A stretch of 47,382 nt of DNA from Nitrosomonadales bacterium (lineage in GTDB: Bacteria; Pseudomonadota; Gammaproteobacteria; Burkholderiales; Gallionellaceae): positions 1 through 47,382 of the forward strand of contig JACREC010000008.1 in the NCBI GenBank assembly GCA_016218445.1, in the 5' to 3' direction. A program made the position numbers and the translations under genes. The notes beneath the pieces were generated by a model. It was not told the origin of the DNA. It saw nothing but the letters and a program-made list of their open reading frames with translations, and did no database searches. Positions 31,916 through 41,217 of the stretch are shown in pieces. Position 1 is the stretch's first letter; the number at the start of each line of letters is the position of its first letter.

Positions 31916-34900
31916 GTTTTCACGCATGTAAATAAATTCATTCGCGCCTTTATACACGCCGAAGATGGCGCGCGCGGCCGGGTTCTGGTCATAGTTAACA
32001 CCCGACCATTTACCCTGCAAATATGCCTTACTCGGAATTTCTGCGGCCAGATTAGCCGTAATGTCCGCAGTACATTTTGCCCCCGGCTTGGTAAGTTTCA
32101 TATCTCCGAGGCCAGAGCTAAAACTGACGTTGCCGCTCACCGCAGTTGTACAACCAACCGGTGTTTTCACCAGCGCAATATTGGCCGACTGAAGCGTGGT
32201 GCAGTTGTCGGCGCTGTTGGTCACGAATGCCGATGTCGTGGCATCCCAATATTGTGTTTGGGTCGGGATGGGCAAATCCAGCAATTCCGAGCCATGCGCA
32301 TTGGCAAGTTTTAAGCGCCCATAACGGAATTCTTTTCCATTCGACGCACCGCCGCCATCGAAATCAATCCCGCTGCCCGTGCCATTGAACACCAGCGGTG
32401 TGGTCGTCGAAATGATGCCATTGTTGGCCACTGCATTTTCGCTGGCATCTGTCACGCTGATGGTGTCGGTGATGTTCGCGGTAAAGGCCGCCTGCGGTGT
32501 TGTGGTGTTGCGCAGAAAAGCCAGGATATTGCTGGAAGAGATAGCGATGGTCCCCGTGCCGGCACCGGGAGTCACTGTCGCAGCAGCGGTGGCGGCAGTG
32601 GCATTGTCCCAACCCGGCGTGCTCACCGGGGTAAGGGTATAGGCGTAACTCTCGGCCACACTGCTGCTGTTTCCGCCTCCCGTCCAACTGGTGGTGAACA
32701 GGCAGATATTGGGGTCGGTGGTGCAGTCCTTGCTGGAGCTCGACGTACCGCCTATCTTCCACAACGTTCCGCTGTAATTGACCGTAGTACTACCGGCAGC
32801 GTTGCGCGCGAAAATAGTCGCCTGCGGCGCAGTGTTATAGCCGAACGGCTGTCCGATGTAGGTGAACGTGCGGCGCGGCGCGGCGCCGGTACTGCATACT
32901 GCGTCGGCAGCATTAAAGGTTTTGAATATCGGGGTAATCAACCCGGTGACATCGAAATGGTCCGGCACGAAGCGTCCGATTTCCACGCTCGCCGTCGCCG
33001 GCACCGTGCGCATCGCAGGGGTTGAGCCGTCAACCGCATCCACACTCGCGTAGGTTGCATCCTCGAGCTGCAGGTTGAAGGTGCCCGCCTCGGAATAATT
33101 CGCGGTCGCATTCTCGCGCACCCCGCTGCCCGCAGCAGTCCATGAACCCGCCGTAAAACTCAGCCCGCCGACGGTCGTGCAAAGTGTGCCACATGTGGGG
33201 AATCCTGCCACCGTGGTCGGGGTGCCGTCATAATTCGTGGCTGTTGCGGGCAGCGGCGTCGCGCGCAGAGTGAACGGAACAGGCGACAAGTCGGTGGCTG
33301 CCTTGTGCACATTGCCACCGCTGGCTCCGGTATTGGCTAACGGGCGGCCAATCCCGGCAGTTGCCCAAGTGGCATCGTGCGCCGTGATGGTAAGACTCAT
33401 GGGGCGGATCGCAAAGCGGTCGGTCGAGCAACCTTCACCTGCTCCAACCAGGGTTTTCACGATATGTACGCGTACGTCGCGGTAAGAATTGGCAACCGTG
33501 AAATTAACCGGGCTTATCACCCCCAGGTTGAAATTAACCAGTTGCGAAGTGCCTGCAATCAAATGCCATTGGCCAACAGCAGCACCAATTGGGCGGCATC
33601 CCGTAGCGGCATTCAACGCACCGGTATTATCCGACGAATCGAGCAATTCAACCGTGACGCCAGCCTGTGTGTATGTCGTGTCAACCGCATTCTTCGCAAC
33701 ATTGAGCCGGACCAGGCGCACACTCAAGGCGACACCGGACTGTTTAGTCTGCACCATGCCCAGCACCGCACCTGCCGGAGTCGTGGTTTCGAACGCATTG
33801 AATTGACCGGGCAGCGGGGTAAATCCGAAAAGCGGCTCGCCGATGGCAATGTCGTTGGTGGTTGAGGTCAAATCGATATTCTGGGCACGAGTACTGGTGG
33901 CAGCGGCGGTAACCAGCGTGGTCGGGCTCCAATACGTCCCGCTGTAGTCTTCAACGATGAAATTGGCTGTGGTCGCCCCCCCATCCACGTCTCCCGCGAC
34001 GAACTTGAACGTGGCATCGACCGGCACGGCTGTGGTATTGATCGTTGCGGTCGTAAGCGACCAGTAGCGATTCACGCTCTTCGCCGCATCAATCCCGGTG
34101 GTGGCGATCGGGGTGGTCACCTGCGGATGATCGGTCGGCGTCACACAGGCGGTCACACTCCCCGCCGTGCTGGTGGTGCCCGCCGTGATTTCGACCGGCG
34201 AGTAGTTGGTGGCATCGCCCACCGGAAATTCATCCTGCCCGGCGACCGCGCGGAAGTTGAGTGTCGCCGCAGCATTGAACACCTTGCGCAACGCCCCCTG
34301 CACATAGCTGGTGCTGCTGCCGCCGGTAACCGTGCCGGCCGCCGCGACGATGACCGGCACCTGGCTGGCGCAGTCGGTGGCGCAGGCCGGGCTGGTGCCG
34401 GAGGTAACAATGCTGCCGCTGGTGAGTGTCAGCGTGGCGTTGACGGTCGGAGAGGGGGTGCCGCAGACGATGGTGACCGTAGCATTGGTGGCGGGTGTGG
34501 CGGTATTGCTGAGGGTCAGGTTGTTGAAGGTAGTGGCTGCCGTGCCGCCCAGGGTCTGCGCTACTGTGCCGTTGAATGTCACCGTGCCGGTGCCCCGGTT
34601 GAACGTGCCGCTGTTGCTAAAGTTTCCGCCGATATTCAGTATTCCTGCCGCCGTGTGGGTGAATACTCCATCGTTGGTGAAATCTCCGTTCGCATTGATG
34701 GTTCCCGTAGTCGAGGTGGTAATGGTTCCATTGGTGGTCCCCGTATTGTTGGTCAGCGTGCCGCCCACCGTGATGGTGCCGGTGCTGCTGAGTGTGATGG
34801 TATCGATGCCGGTATTGGTGCCCGTGTTGCCGTTGGTCAGATTTCCTGCAATGTTGAGCGTGCCAGTCGACACCGAAGTAGCAGCGACAATCGCGGCATT

Positions 34901-35815
34901 GCTATTGGCGAACGTCGCTCCGGCGTCGCTGACGGTAAAGATCCCCGCCCCCACCGATACCCTGTCGCCGTTGTTCACGCCCCCCGCCCCGTTCACCGTG
35001 ATCCGTCCCCCGGCGACCGTGATCGACACCGTGGACGACGTCGCCACGGTGGCGTTGATGTTCAAATTGCCGTCGACGTTGACGCCGGCCCCCACCGCGC
35101 TGGCGCCAGTGACGCTCAGCAGCGCGTCACGGCTGGCAGCTCCACCACCGGTCAGCGTGACATCACCGGTAACGTTGACCGTGCCGGTCGTGACCGTGGC
35201 CCTCGCAACGTTGGTGTTGACGGTTCCCGCGTTGAGCACCAAGCTGCCCAAGCTGGCCGTGCCGGTGGTGACGGTCAACTGGCTGATATTACTGGCGCCT
35301 CCCTTCGTGGTTCCTCCGTTGATGGTCACGCTGCCGGTGACGGTAAGCGATCTCGCACCGACCGCGAGCGACCGGGTCACGTTGGCGGTTGACGGATTGA
35401 TAATGACGTTGCCTGACAGACCGCTGGCGTTGGTGACGGTAAGCGTTCCAGCGGCGCCGAGGGTGAGCGCCGTGGCGGTGGTGCCCGTGGCGATCGTGAC
35501 CGAACCTGCCGTCCCTGCACCATCGACAGTGACATTGATGCCGTTACAGATCGTGACATCATCGGCCGCTGACGGTATCGCAGTCGCGCCTGCTGCGGCG
35601 CAACTCACCGAACTCCATGTGCCGACGGCCGACCAGTTGCCAGCGACTCGGGCAAATTTGGCGATGGCCATCGCGTCCCCGCTCCAAGCACCCAAGCCGA
35701 TCAGCGACAGCAACAAAACGAACGCCTTGGCAAACCTGCTCATGGCTCGCCAAGGCGTGTGGGTTTGCCCGACCACACTACCTGTGCCCCCACTATTACG
35801 CCACGTCGCATCCAT
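31910..35815 (-). CDS. mshQ: MshQ-like giant adhesin with DUF6701 C-terminus
   Basis: The 1301-residue exported protein is the last gene of the MSHA locus. A signal peptide (MSRFAKAFVLLLSLIGLGAWSGDAMA) is followed by a Thr/Gly/Asn-rich region (about 70-480) of short beta-strand repeats such as TGTLNIAGNLTNGN, resembling a beta-helix adhesin. From about 690 to the end it matches the DUF6701/MshQ region (FRYGRLKLANAHGSELLDLPIP), with scattered Cys pairs. AAGGAG stands before the ATG at 35815; the ATG at 35743 would start directly at the signal peptide. It probably sits at the pilus tip or surface. Confidence 0.85.
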   Translation of the reverse strand: MDATWRNSGGTGSVVGQTHTPWRAMSRFAKAFVLLLSLIGLGAWSGDAMAIAKFARVAGNWSAVGTWSSVSCAAAGATAIPSAADDVTICNGINVTVDGAGTAGSVTIATGTTATALTLGAAGTLTVTNASGLSGNVIINPSTANVTRSLAVGARSLTVTGSVTINGGTTKGGASNISQLTVTTGTASLGSLVLNAGTVNTNVARATVTTGTVNVTGDVTLTGGGAASRDALLSVTGASAVGAGVNVDGNLNINATVATSSTVSITVAGGRITVNGAGGVNNGDRVSVGAGIFTVSDAGATFANSNAAIVAATSVSTGTLNIAGNLTNGNTGTNTGIDTITLSSTGTITVGGTLTNNTGTTNGTITTSTTGTINANGDFTNDGVFTHTAAGILNIGGNFSNSGTFNRGTGTVTFNGTVAQTLGGTAATTFNNLTLSNTATPATNATVTIVCGTPSPTVNATLTLTSGSIVTSGTSPACATDCASQVPVIVAAAGTVTGGSSTSYVQGALRKVFNAAATLNFRAVAGQDEFPVGDATNYSPVEITAGTTSTAGSVTACVTPTDHPQVTTPIATTGIDAAKSVNRYWSLTTATINTTAVPVDATFKFVAGDVDGGATTANFIVEDYSGTYWSPTTLVTAAATSTRAQNIDLTSTTNDIAIGEPLFGFTPLPGQFNAFETTTPAGAVLGMVQTKQSGVALSVRLVRLNVAKNAVDTTYTQAGVTVELLDSSDNTGALNAATGCRPIGAAVGQWHLIAGTSQLVNFNLGVISPVNFTVANSYRDVRVHIVKTLVGAGEGCSTDRFAIRPMSLTITAHDATWATAGIGRPLANTGASGGNVHKAATDLSPVPFTLRATPLPATATNYDGTPTTVAGFPTCGTLCTTVGGLSFTAGSWTAAGSGVRENATANYSEAGTFNLQLEDATYASVDAVDGSTPAMRTVPATASVEIGRFVPDHFDVTGLITPIFKTFNAADAVCSTGAAPRRTFTYIGQPFGYNTAPQATIFARNAAGSTTVNYSGTLWKIGGTSSSSKDCTTDPNICLFTTSWTGGGNSSSVAESYAYTLTPVSTPGWDNATAATAAATVTPGAGTGTIAISSSNILAFLRNTTTPQAAFTANITDTISVTDASENAVANNGIISTTTPLVFNGTGSGIDFDGGGASNGKEFRYGRLKLANAHGSELLDLPIPTQTQYWDATTSAFVTNSADNCTTLQSANIALVKTPVGCTTAVSGNVSFSSGLGDMKLTKPGAKCTADITANLAAEIPSKAYLQGKWSGVNYDQNPAARAIFGVYKGANEFIYMRENY

Positions 35816-35883
35816 ACGTCTTCGCTCCTTCTGATCGACTCGTCTGGCCCGGCCGCACTTTGCTATCCATGCGGTCTGAAATT

Positions 35884-36321
35884 CTATTGTGCAATTGTAA
35901 CGGCCATCTGCCGCTCGACATAGTCCGGGGTTGCCACCGCGCCCTGATTTGCGGTTGAAGTAATCTGGTATATCGTTATTGTTGCTCCCGCCTCCGAGGC
36001 TGCTGCGCTACTGCATAAAACATTTACGTTAAAACCCGCCAGCGTATTCACTAGGGCAACCGGTGAACTGGTCGGCCCCGGCTGGCACGCGCCCGCAAAT
36101 GCACCGCCCGCCACGCCGCTCTGAATCACCTGAAACGCACCCCACTCTATCCCCGCGCGGGATGCCTGATACGCGCGCGCACCCAGCACGTCCAGCGCCG
36201 AGCTTTGTTGCTGGGCGGTAAAGAACGTCATCATCACCGCACCCAAACTTGCCAGCACCACCAAAAGAAAAATGGCCGTAATCAGGCTGAATCCGCGCTG
36301 TATGTTTTGCATCGTTTTCAT
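35884..36321 (-). CDS. mshP: MshP-like pilus assembly protein
   Basis: The 145-residue protein has a short leader and the processing site RG|FSLITAIFLLVVLASLGA, then a globular part. Position 5 of the mature chain is Thr, not the usual Glu, as in other PilX/MshP-type minor components. It likely joins the pilus base or tip with MshO and MshQ. The ATG overlaps the mshO stop by four bases. Confidence 0.82.
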   Translation of the reverse strand: MKTMQNIQRGFSLITAIFLLVVLASLGAVMMTFFTAQQQSSALDVLGARAYQASRAGIEWGAFQVIQSGVAGGAFAGACQPGPTSSPVALVNTLAGFNVNVLCSSAAASEAGATITIYQITSTANQGAVATPDYVERQMAVTIAQ

Positions 36322-37379
36322 GGCGTGTTGCTCACGTGGGCAGCGTTATACAGGCTAACGCTCTCGCCGCTATTGGTAATAGTCAAACGCATGGTCACCA
36401 GCCCGGAACGCTGCGCCACCACAAAAGCATCATAAGAAAAATTGCAACTGCTCACGTTGGTTGCGAGCAAGGCGTGGGACGCAGTAGATAACGGAGCGGC
36501 GGCTGTGTTGCTGGGCTGCGCTGCCTGAATGGCATATCCCCAATAGCGCGTCAGCGTGCCGCCGCCTCCCACGACCGGATTGCACACATAAGTCACCGGC
36601 TGGCTGACAATCTGGAAGCGGTTATTCGGCGAGCCGCCCGATGGGTAAAACGTAGTGGCGGCGAATGTAATTACGTCCTCGGTGGCATTTGGCGTGCCAT
36701 TGGTCACGCCGGTAATAATTGGTGCACCATGTCCGCAATAGACGCTGGGATTGGCAGTAGTGCAATCGTTTGCGGAATTGTTGTACTGGTTATAGACCAC
36801 CACACGCGAGGTGTTGAGAACAATAGATCCCTGCCCACTTGCCAGTATGACAGAGGGCGTCCCGGCTGCGCCACTCACCAAATTGCTTACCGTCGTCAGC
36901 GCCGTGCAACTGCCCGCATTGAGACAATCAACAGGCATGGTCGCGGTGTTATAGCGTCCGCCAGCGATAGTTTCCAGATATTCCAGATAGACCTGCGGAC
37001 CGCTGATGGTCACACGCACGCTATTCGGCAACGCCAGACGCAAATCGCGTGTGATGCGACGTAGCGCGGTGTCAGCAATGTCGGCCATATCTGCACGACG
37101 CGCGCTATCCACATAACCCTGCACCGGCACTCTGATGAATATCGCCACCATGCCGCCGATGATGCCGGTGATGACGATCACCATGATCATCTCGACCAGA
37201 GTGAAACCGCGTTCTTTTGAGAAGCGATAACCAGCCACTTGGTTGCCGCCTTTTGGCAACCTAGTGGAATGGCTAGGGGTTTCATCAGGACTCAGGACTG
37301 AGGGCTGAGTGCAAACCATGGCACAGGAACTGCACTCAGTCCTAAGTCCTTGCACCTCAGCACTATGCTTCATCATCAT
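36318..37379 (-). CDS. mshO: MshO-like minor prepilin with a long repeat-encoded leader
   Basis: The conserved part begins KERG|FTLVEMIMVIVITGII, a normal type III prepilin cleavage site with Glu5, followed by the MshO-type RRADMADIADTALRRITRDLRLALPNSV. From the ATG at 37379, which overlaps the mshD stop, the leader would be 58 residues, and much of it is encoded by the heptamer hairpin at 37287-37362. A GTG at 37238 would give an 11-residue leader but lacks a clear ribosome-binding site. I keep the ATG on the strength of the overlap and mark the start as uncertain. Confidence 0.8.
   Translation of the reverse strand: MMMKHSAEVQGLRTECSSCAMVCTQPSVLSPDETPSHSTRLPKGGNQVAGYRFSKERGFTLVEMIMVIVITGIIGGMVAIFIRVPVQGYVDSARRADMADIADTALRRITRDLRLALPNSVRVTISGPQVYLEYLETIAGGRYNTATMPVDCLNAGSCTALTTVSNLVSGAAGTPSVILASGQGSIVLNTSRVVVYNQYNNSANDCTTANPSVYCGHGAPIITGVTNGTPNATEDVITFAATTFYPSGGSPNNRFQIVSQPVTYVCNPVVGGGGTLTRYWGYAIQAAQPSNTAAAPLSTASHALLATNVSSCNFSYDAFVVAQRSGLVTMRLTITNSGESVSLYNAAHVSNTP
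37287..37362. repeat. Heptamer-derived hairpin D (mshD/mshO junction)
   Basis: The arm at 37294-37313 (AGGACTGAGGGCTGAGTGCA) and that at 37331-37350 pair at 18 of 20 positions, the other two being G-T. The loop is 17 bases. The core is the GGACTGA heptamer shared with arrays at 39862, 43482 and 44683. Confidence 0.75.
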
Positions 37380-37984
37380 GGCAAATCATTCGGTGCGTAA
37401 CGGGTGCGGTAGCCATCCAGCACCACATTAGAATTATCCGGTGCAGTGACCGTAATGGTAATGCGCAACGCAGCTCCATTATCCGCTACGCCCAGCAGGG
37501 CGGTGCCGGCGCGGGTAATGGACACATTGGCGCTGTAATTGCCCAGTCCGGCGATAGGTGTAATACCGTCTGTCATGCTAAAAATGCCAGGGGGTGCTGG
37601 CATGTTGAAATTACCATAGTCCGCCACATTATCGAAAGGATCGGCAGTGGAATAGCGCGTTTCCGTATTGGGTGTCGGCCCGGTAATTACGTCTTGCGAA
37701 ACCGCACATACCGTCGCATTGACCGCACTTGCCGCAGCCGGATCATTCGGGTCGCAATAGGTGAACGGCATCAGCTCCACTTCTTCCAGCAGCGATTCGG
37801 CAATCGCCAGCGCCTGCTTGCGCACCAGCGAATCGGCGCTATGCCTGGTGACCTGGTTCATCACCAGCAGGACGCCCGTCACGGCGACGCTGATGATGAC
37901 GATGAACATGACGAGTTCGATCAGGCTGACGCCGCGCTGCCTCTTTATTCCAGCAGTTTTCGTAGGTTGGGTTAGCGGCTTCAT
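37376..37984 (-). CDS. mshD: MshD-like minor prepilin
   Basis: The 202-residue protein has the leader MKPLTQPTKTAGIKRQRG and mature start VSLIELVMFIVIISVAVTG, with Glu5. The globular part has a Cys pair (TYCDPND, TVCAVS). The ATG at 37984 lies in the inverted repeat 37961-38041, whose left arm encodes PLTQPTK of the leader. A TTG at 38020 is also in frame but sits in the same repeat. It is translationally coupled to mshO. Confidence 0.82.
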   Translation of the reverse strand: MKPLTQPTKTAGIKRQRGVSLIELVMFIVIISVAVTGVLLVMNQVTRHSADSLVRKQALAIAESLLEEVELMPFTYCDPNDPAAASAVNATVCAVSQDVITGPTPNTETRYSTADPFDNVADYGNFNMPAPPGIFSMTDGITPIAGLGNYSANVSITRAGTALLGVADNGAALRITITVTAPDNSNVVLDGYRTRYAPNDLP

Positions 37985-38041
37985 CGCGTAACCCAACGTG
38001 CGCAATGTCGGGTTACGCAAAAAACGCTAACCCGACCTACG
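37961..38041. repeat. Inverted CGTAGGTTGGGTTAGCG repeat over the mshD start
   Basis: CGTAGGTTGGGTTAGCG and its near reverse complement CGCTAACCCGACCTACG bound 81 bases with inner pairing GCGTAACCC/GGGTTACGC. A short CCTGAGCCTGTCGAAGGGCGG unit follows. Confidence 0.75.
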
Positions 38042-38074
38042 CCCCTGAGCCTGTCGAAGGGCGGGAATGACGGT

Positions 38075-38545
38075 TTAATGCACATAGCCGGTTTCCGCTT
38101 CCACCGTGATGGTGTAGCCGCTCACCGTGTATGGTTTTTGAGCAGGGGTGCTGCCTAGAGAAGAAAAGTTCAAGCTCCCATGTGCTGAGGTTATAGACAC
38201 TCCTGTTGGCGTACAAACCTTGTGCTGATAGTAAACGCCATCAGTGGGGCATCGTTGCGAAGTAAGCACGTTAAGCGGGGTTGTGCAGTTCGCAGCAAAC
38301 AGACCAATTTCAGTCGCTGTATCAACAACGCACACTGTGGTGTGCTGCGCGATAGCCGTCTTCTGCGCATAGCGCAAAGTGGAAATGGCTTGATCGTAGA
38401 AACCACGGATATCGAATACGTTGCGGTCAAAAAATCGCGGGGCGGCAAAAGTGGCAAGAATACCGGCGATCACGATGATCGTGATGAGCTCAACTATTGT
38501 AAAACCGAGCATCCGGTTAACAACCGACCTGTGCGATCTATCCAT
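38075..38545 (-). CDS. mshC: MshC-like minor prepilin (GspH-like)
   Basis: The 156-residue protein has a 14-residue leader and mature start FTIVELITIIVIAGILATFAAPRF with Glu5, then FYDQAISTLRYAQKTAIAQHTTVCV, typical of GspH/FimT-type minor pilins. Two Cys pairs (TTVCVV/NCTT and RCPT/VCTP) may form disulphides. A terminator separates it from mshA upstream. Confidence 0.82.
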   Translation of the reverse strand: MDRSHRSVVNRMLGFTIVELITIIVIAGILATFAAPRFFDRNVFDIRGFYDQAISTLRYAQKTAIAQHTTVCVVDTATEIGLFAANCTTPLNVLTSQRCPTDGVYYQHKVCTPTGVSITSAHGSLNFSSLGSTPAQKPYTVSGYTITVEAETGYVH

Positions 38546-38561
38546 TCCCGGTCCGCCACTG

Positions 38562-38597
38562 TAAAGAAAAAGGGGCGGGGAAAAACCCCCGCCCCTA
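38562..38597 (-). terminator. Intrinsic terminator after mshA
   Basis: On the minus strand AGGGGCGGGG and CCCCGCCCCT pair perfectly (10 bp, GC-rich, six-base loop), followed by TTTTTCTTT. It lies just after mshA and before mshC, so it should raise the major pilin over the minor pilins by stopping most transcripts. Confidence 0.88.
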
Positions 38598-38617
38598 TTA
38601 TGCTACACAACCCTTAA

Positions 38618-39079
38618 TTAGCAGTTTGTACGTGCAGGAGACGCACTGACTACAGGAGCACTCGCCGCAGCTGTGTAGGTTATAATGCATGTGGTATGCC
38701 CGGAATCAACGGCTATATCTAAAGCTGAGGTTGCTCCTGCACCGCCCGGATTAGGAAGGCCAGTACCAACAACGTAATCGCCCAAACCGCCTGCCGCAGC
38801 ACCGATGCCAGCCGCATCTGCCGTTGGATAACCGTTAATCATGGTTATGGTTGCGCTCTCCATGGTCACGGACGAAGCCGGATTGAGGCTCTGCACCAAC
38901 TGCATGGCATGCGCCAAAGCCGCTCCTGACTGCACTGAAGCGCGGGCACCATTGATTTTGGCCAAACGCGCATCAGTCTGCAAGTCAGCAAACCTGGGCA
39001 ACGCAGTCGCCGCCAGAATGCCCAGAATCACGATCACCACGATCAATTCAATCAGAGTAAAACCTTGTTGTTGTTTCAT
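38618..39079 (-). CDS. mshA: MshA-like major type IV pilin
   Basis: The 153-residue protein has a short leader MKQQQG and mature start FTLIELIVVIVILGILAATALPRF with Glu5. Position in the locus, the strong AAGGAG before the ATG at 39079, and the terminator right after it all fit a highly expressed major pilin. One Cys pair (TTCIITY and the terminal NC) may form the D-loop disulphide. The Gly/Ala-rich middle is poorly conserved, as expected for pilins. Confidence 0.88.
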   Translation of the reverse strand: MKQQQGFTLIELIVVIVILGILAATALPRFADLQTDARLAKINGARASVQSGAALAHAMQLVQSLNPASSVTMESATITMINGYPTADAAGIGAAAGGLGDYVVGTGLPNPGGAGATSALDIAVDSGHTTCIITYTAAASAPVVSASPARTNC

Positions 39080-39349
39080 CTTTAAACTCTCCTTAGTTTT
39101 GTTGAGGCCTGCCCTGACCCCCGCCGAAGGGCCGCAGCCCGTTAAATAACACACTTCCAAACTCCATGCAGCATTGCTAAACCGGATGATATTGGCCGGA
39201 TTGGGAGCACGGCACACCAAAAAACACCATCTGACTCGCGCATTCTAACCAACCAGCCGGATTTTGCAATAAATATTTTGCAACGCGCAATAGCGTTACA
39301 GTGGCGGTTTTGCACGCGTGAATGGCCAGTTCAAGTTACCGGAGACATC

Positions 39350-40015
39350 TTAATCAAACCACCGATACGGCACAGTCGGCTCGAACAGGACGCCGGCTAA
39401 TTCCTTGGAAGTATTGTCGGATGCGCCCAAGGCGGGGCCATACATCAGGTTGGCCCGGTAACGTATCCATTTTTGCCCATCCTTGCCGGGAATAAAGTGA
39501 TCGGCGCGATCAAGCACATAGATCAATTCACGCGTCTTCAGGTCGAACACCCAATTCCCCGGCGCAACCGAACGCGAAGTCGGGTCATAAAACTCGCCGG
39601 AGTAATTGCGCGGCTGTTTCGACAGCCATCTCATCGGGTTGTCTGTCGCCAGCGCGGTGACTTCCGATTCCATGCCGCGCACCAGCAAGCGCCCATACTG
39701 CATGACCAGCGCACCTTGTATCGCGCTTGCCACCCCGACCATCGCCGCCTTTTCCGCCTGTTCCTGATAAAACCACACCCGGCTAAGGAGTGTCCCGGCA
39801 AGAACCGAAAGAACGGTGATAACCACGATCAGCTCAATCAGGGTGAAGCCTTTTAAGAGCCGAGGACTGAGGGATGAGGACTGAGGACTGAGTAAAGGCA
39901 AAGGCAGGGGTGAGGGTTTTCCTCGAACCTCAGTTCTCGCACCTGTTTTCCTCAGTCCTCGCACCTCAGTCCTCAATCCTGTTATTTGTGCAGTGCTGCC
40001 TTGCCCAAATCCCAT
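39350..40015 (-). CDS. mshB: Minor prepilin at the mshB/mshF position, with a long repeat-encoded leader
   Basis: The conserved part starts LLKG|FTLIELIVVITVLSVLAGTLLSRV with Glu5 and continues for about 165 residues. From the ATG at 40015 the leader is 56 residues, far longer than usual, and most of it (TEVRG, SPQSSSLSPRLL) is read from heptamer-hairpin C. The only later starts in frame are weak TTG/CTG codons within the repeat. The ATG lies 34 bases inside the mshG end. Whether this is MshB or MshF in function is unclear. Confidence 0.75.
   Translation of the reverse strand: MGFGQGSTAQITGLRTEVRGLRKTGARTEVRGKPSPLPLPLLSPQSSSLSPRLLKGFTLIELIVVITVLSVLAGTLLSRVWFYQEQAEKAAMVGVASAIQGALVMQYGRLLVRGMESEVTALATDNPMRWLSKQPRNYSGEFYDPTSRSVAPGNWVFDLKTRELIYVLDRADHFIPGKDGQKWIRYRANLMYGPALGASDNTSKELAGVLFEPTVPYRWFD
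39862..39974. repeat. Heptamer hairpin C
   Basis: The arm 39862-39886 (GAGGACTGAGG twice around three bases) and that at 39950-39974 are reverse complements except for the three middle bases. The loop is 63 bases and holds another CTCAGTTCTCGCACC unit. It lies in the leader of the prepilin gene at 39350-40015. Confidence 0.8.
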
Positions 40016-41217
40016 ATCGGCAGGAAGACGCCCAGCGCCAGGATCAGCACCAGGATACCCAGCGCGATAATCATGATGGGTTCGATCTGCTGGCTGAGTG
40101 TCTTCACTTCGTACTCAACCTCGCTCTCGTACATGCCGGCAATCTCATACATCAGGCCGTCCATATCGCCGGTTTCCTCACCCACCGCAATCATCTGCAG
40201 AACCGTGGCATTGAACACACCGGTCGCCAGGGCAGTGCGCAATATGCTTTCGCCGCGCTCGACGCCGTCGCGCATCTGCTCGACGCGGGCACGCATGAAT
40301 TCGTTGTCCACCACCATGCTTACCACGGTCAACCCCTGCACGATGGGGATGCCGCTCTTGAAGGACAGCGCCAGGCTGCGCGCGAACCGCGCCAATGTCC
40401 CTTTGAATACGATTTTCCCGGCGACAGGTATATGGAGTTTGTACTTGTCCCATTTGTACTTGCCATCCGGCGTGCCGATATACGCGCGGAAACCTGCCAC
40501 GGCACCAATCGCCAGCGCCAGTAGCAGCGGCCAGAAATGCACCATGAAACTTGAGAAACCAATGAGCATCCTGGTGAGCAATGGCAATTCGGTGTGAAAG
40601 CCCTCGAATACTTTGACAAACGCCGGAATGACAAAAAGGTTCACGATCACGACGGCAACCACCATGGCCGCCACCACAAACATCGGGTAGCGCAATGCAC
40701 CACGAATGTTCTCATTCATTTGCTTCTCAAACTCAAGGTGTTCATACAGGTGCAAGAAGGTTTTATCCAGCATGCCGGTCATTTCCCCGACTTGCACCAT
40801 GCTGACATAGAACGGCGAAAATATTTTTGGATGGCGCCGCATCGCGATGCTGAGCTCCCGCCCGCTGTCCAGGCTTTCGCGCAAGTCCTGCAATACGGCG
40901 GCAAAAGCGCGGTGTTGCGACGATTCCTGCAAACCTGCCAGCGCGCGCATGATGGGTACCCCCGCCTTGAGCAGCGTATACATCTGGCGGCTGAACAGCA
41001 TCACATCCAGCGGCTCGACTTTTTTCGCTCTCAAGGCACGCCACAGCGAGGGGCTCTTGGCGTTAACGGCACGCATCACACCGGATGGCTTGATCTCGGT
41101 AGGCGTAATGCCAATGTGGAATAACTGGTCGGCAATGGCGCCTGTATCGGGGCCATCCAGGGTACCCTGCACCAGATCGCCGCGCGCACTCCTTCCCTTG
41201 TAGGCGAATACGGCCAT
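39982..41217 (-). CDS. mshG: MshG-like inner-membrane platform protein (GspF/PilC family)
   Basis: The 411-residue protein has the duplicated GspF cytoplasmic domains (about 65-190 and 270-395; VGEMTGMLDKTF and VGEETGDMDGLM repeats) and three membrane helices. It is the platform that MshE drives. The ATG at 41217 shares one base with the mshE stop (TGATG). The frame is open upstream inside mshE, but that part is out of family. Confidence 0.92.
   Translation of the reverse strand: MAVFAYKGRSARGDLVQGTLDGPDTGAIADQLFHIGITPTEIKPSGVMRAVNAKSPSLWRALRAKKVEPLDVMLFSRQMYTLLKAGVPIMRALAGLQESSQHRAFAAVLQDLRESLDSGRELSIAMRRHPKIFSPFYVSMVQVGEMTGMLDKTFLHLYEHLEFEKQMNENIRGALRYPMFVVAAMVVAVVIVNLFVIPAFVKVFEGFHTELPLLTRMLIGFSSFMVHFWPLLLALAIGAVAGFRAYIGTPDGKYKWDKYKLHIPVAGKIVFKGTLARFARSLALSFKSGIPIVQGLTVVSMVVDNEFMRARVEQMRDGVERGESILRTALATGVFNATVLQMIAVGEETGDMDGLMYEIAGMYESEVEYEVKTLSQQIEPIMIIALGILVLILALGVFLPIWDLGKAALHK

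Noticed and set aside
34311-35834. Long open frame (507 residues) on the plus strand opposite mshQ
   Set aside because: It is a Val/Pro/Leu-rich mirror of the Thr/Gly/Asn-rich mshQ codons, has no ribosome-binding site or family features, and lies fully within a well-supported gene.
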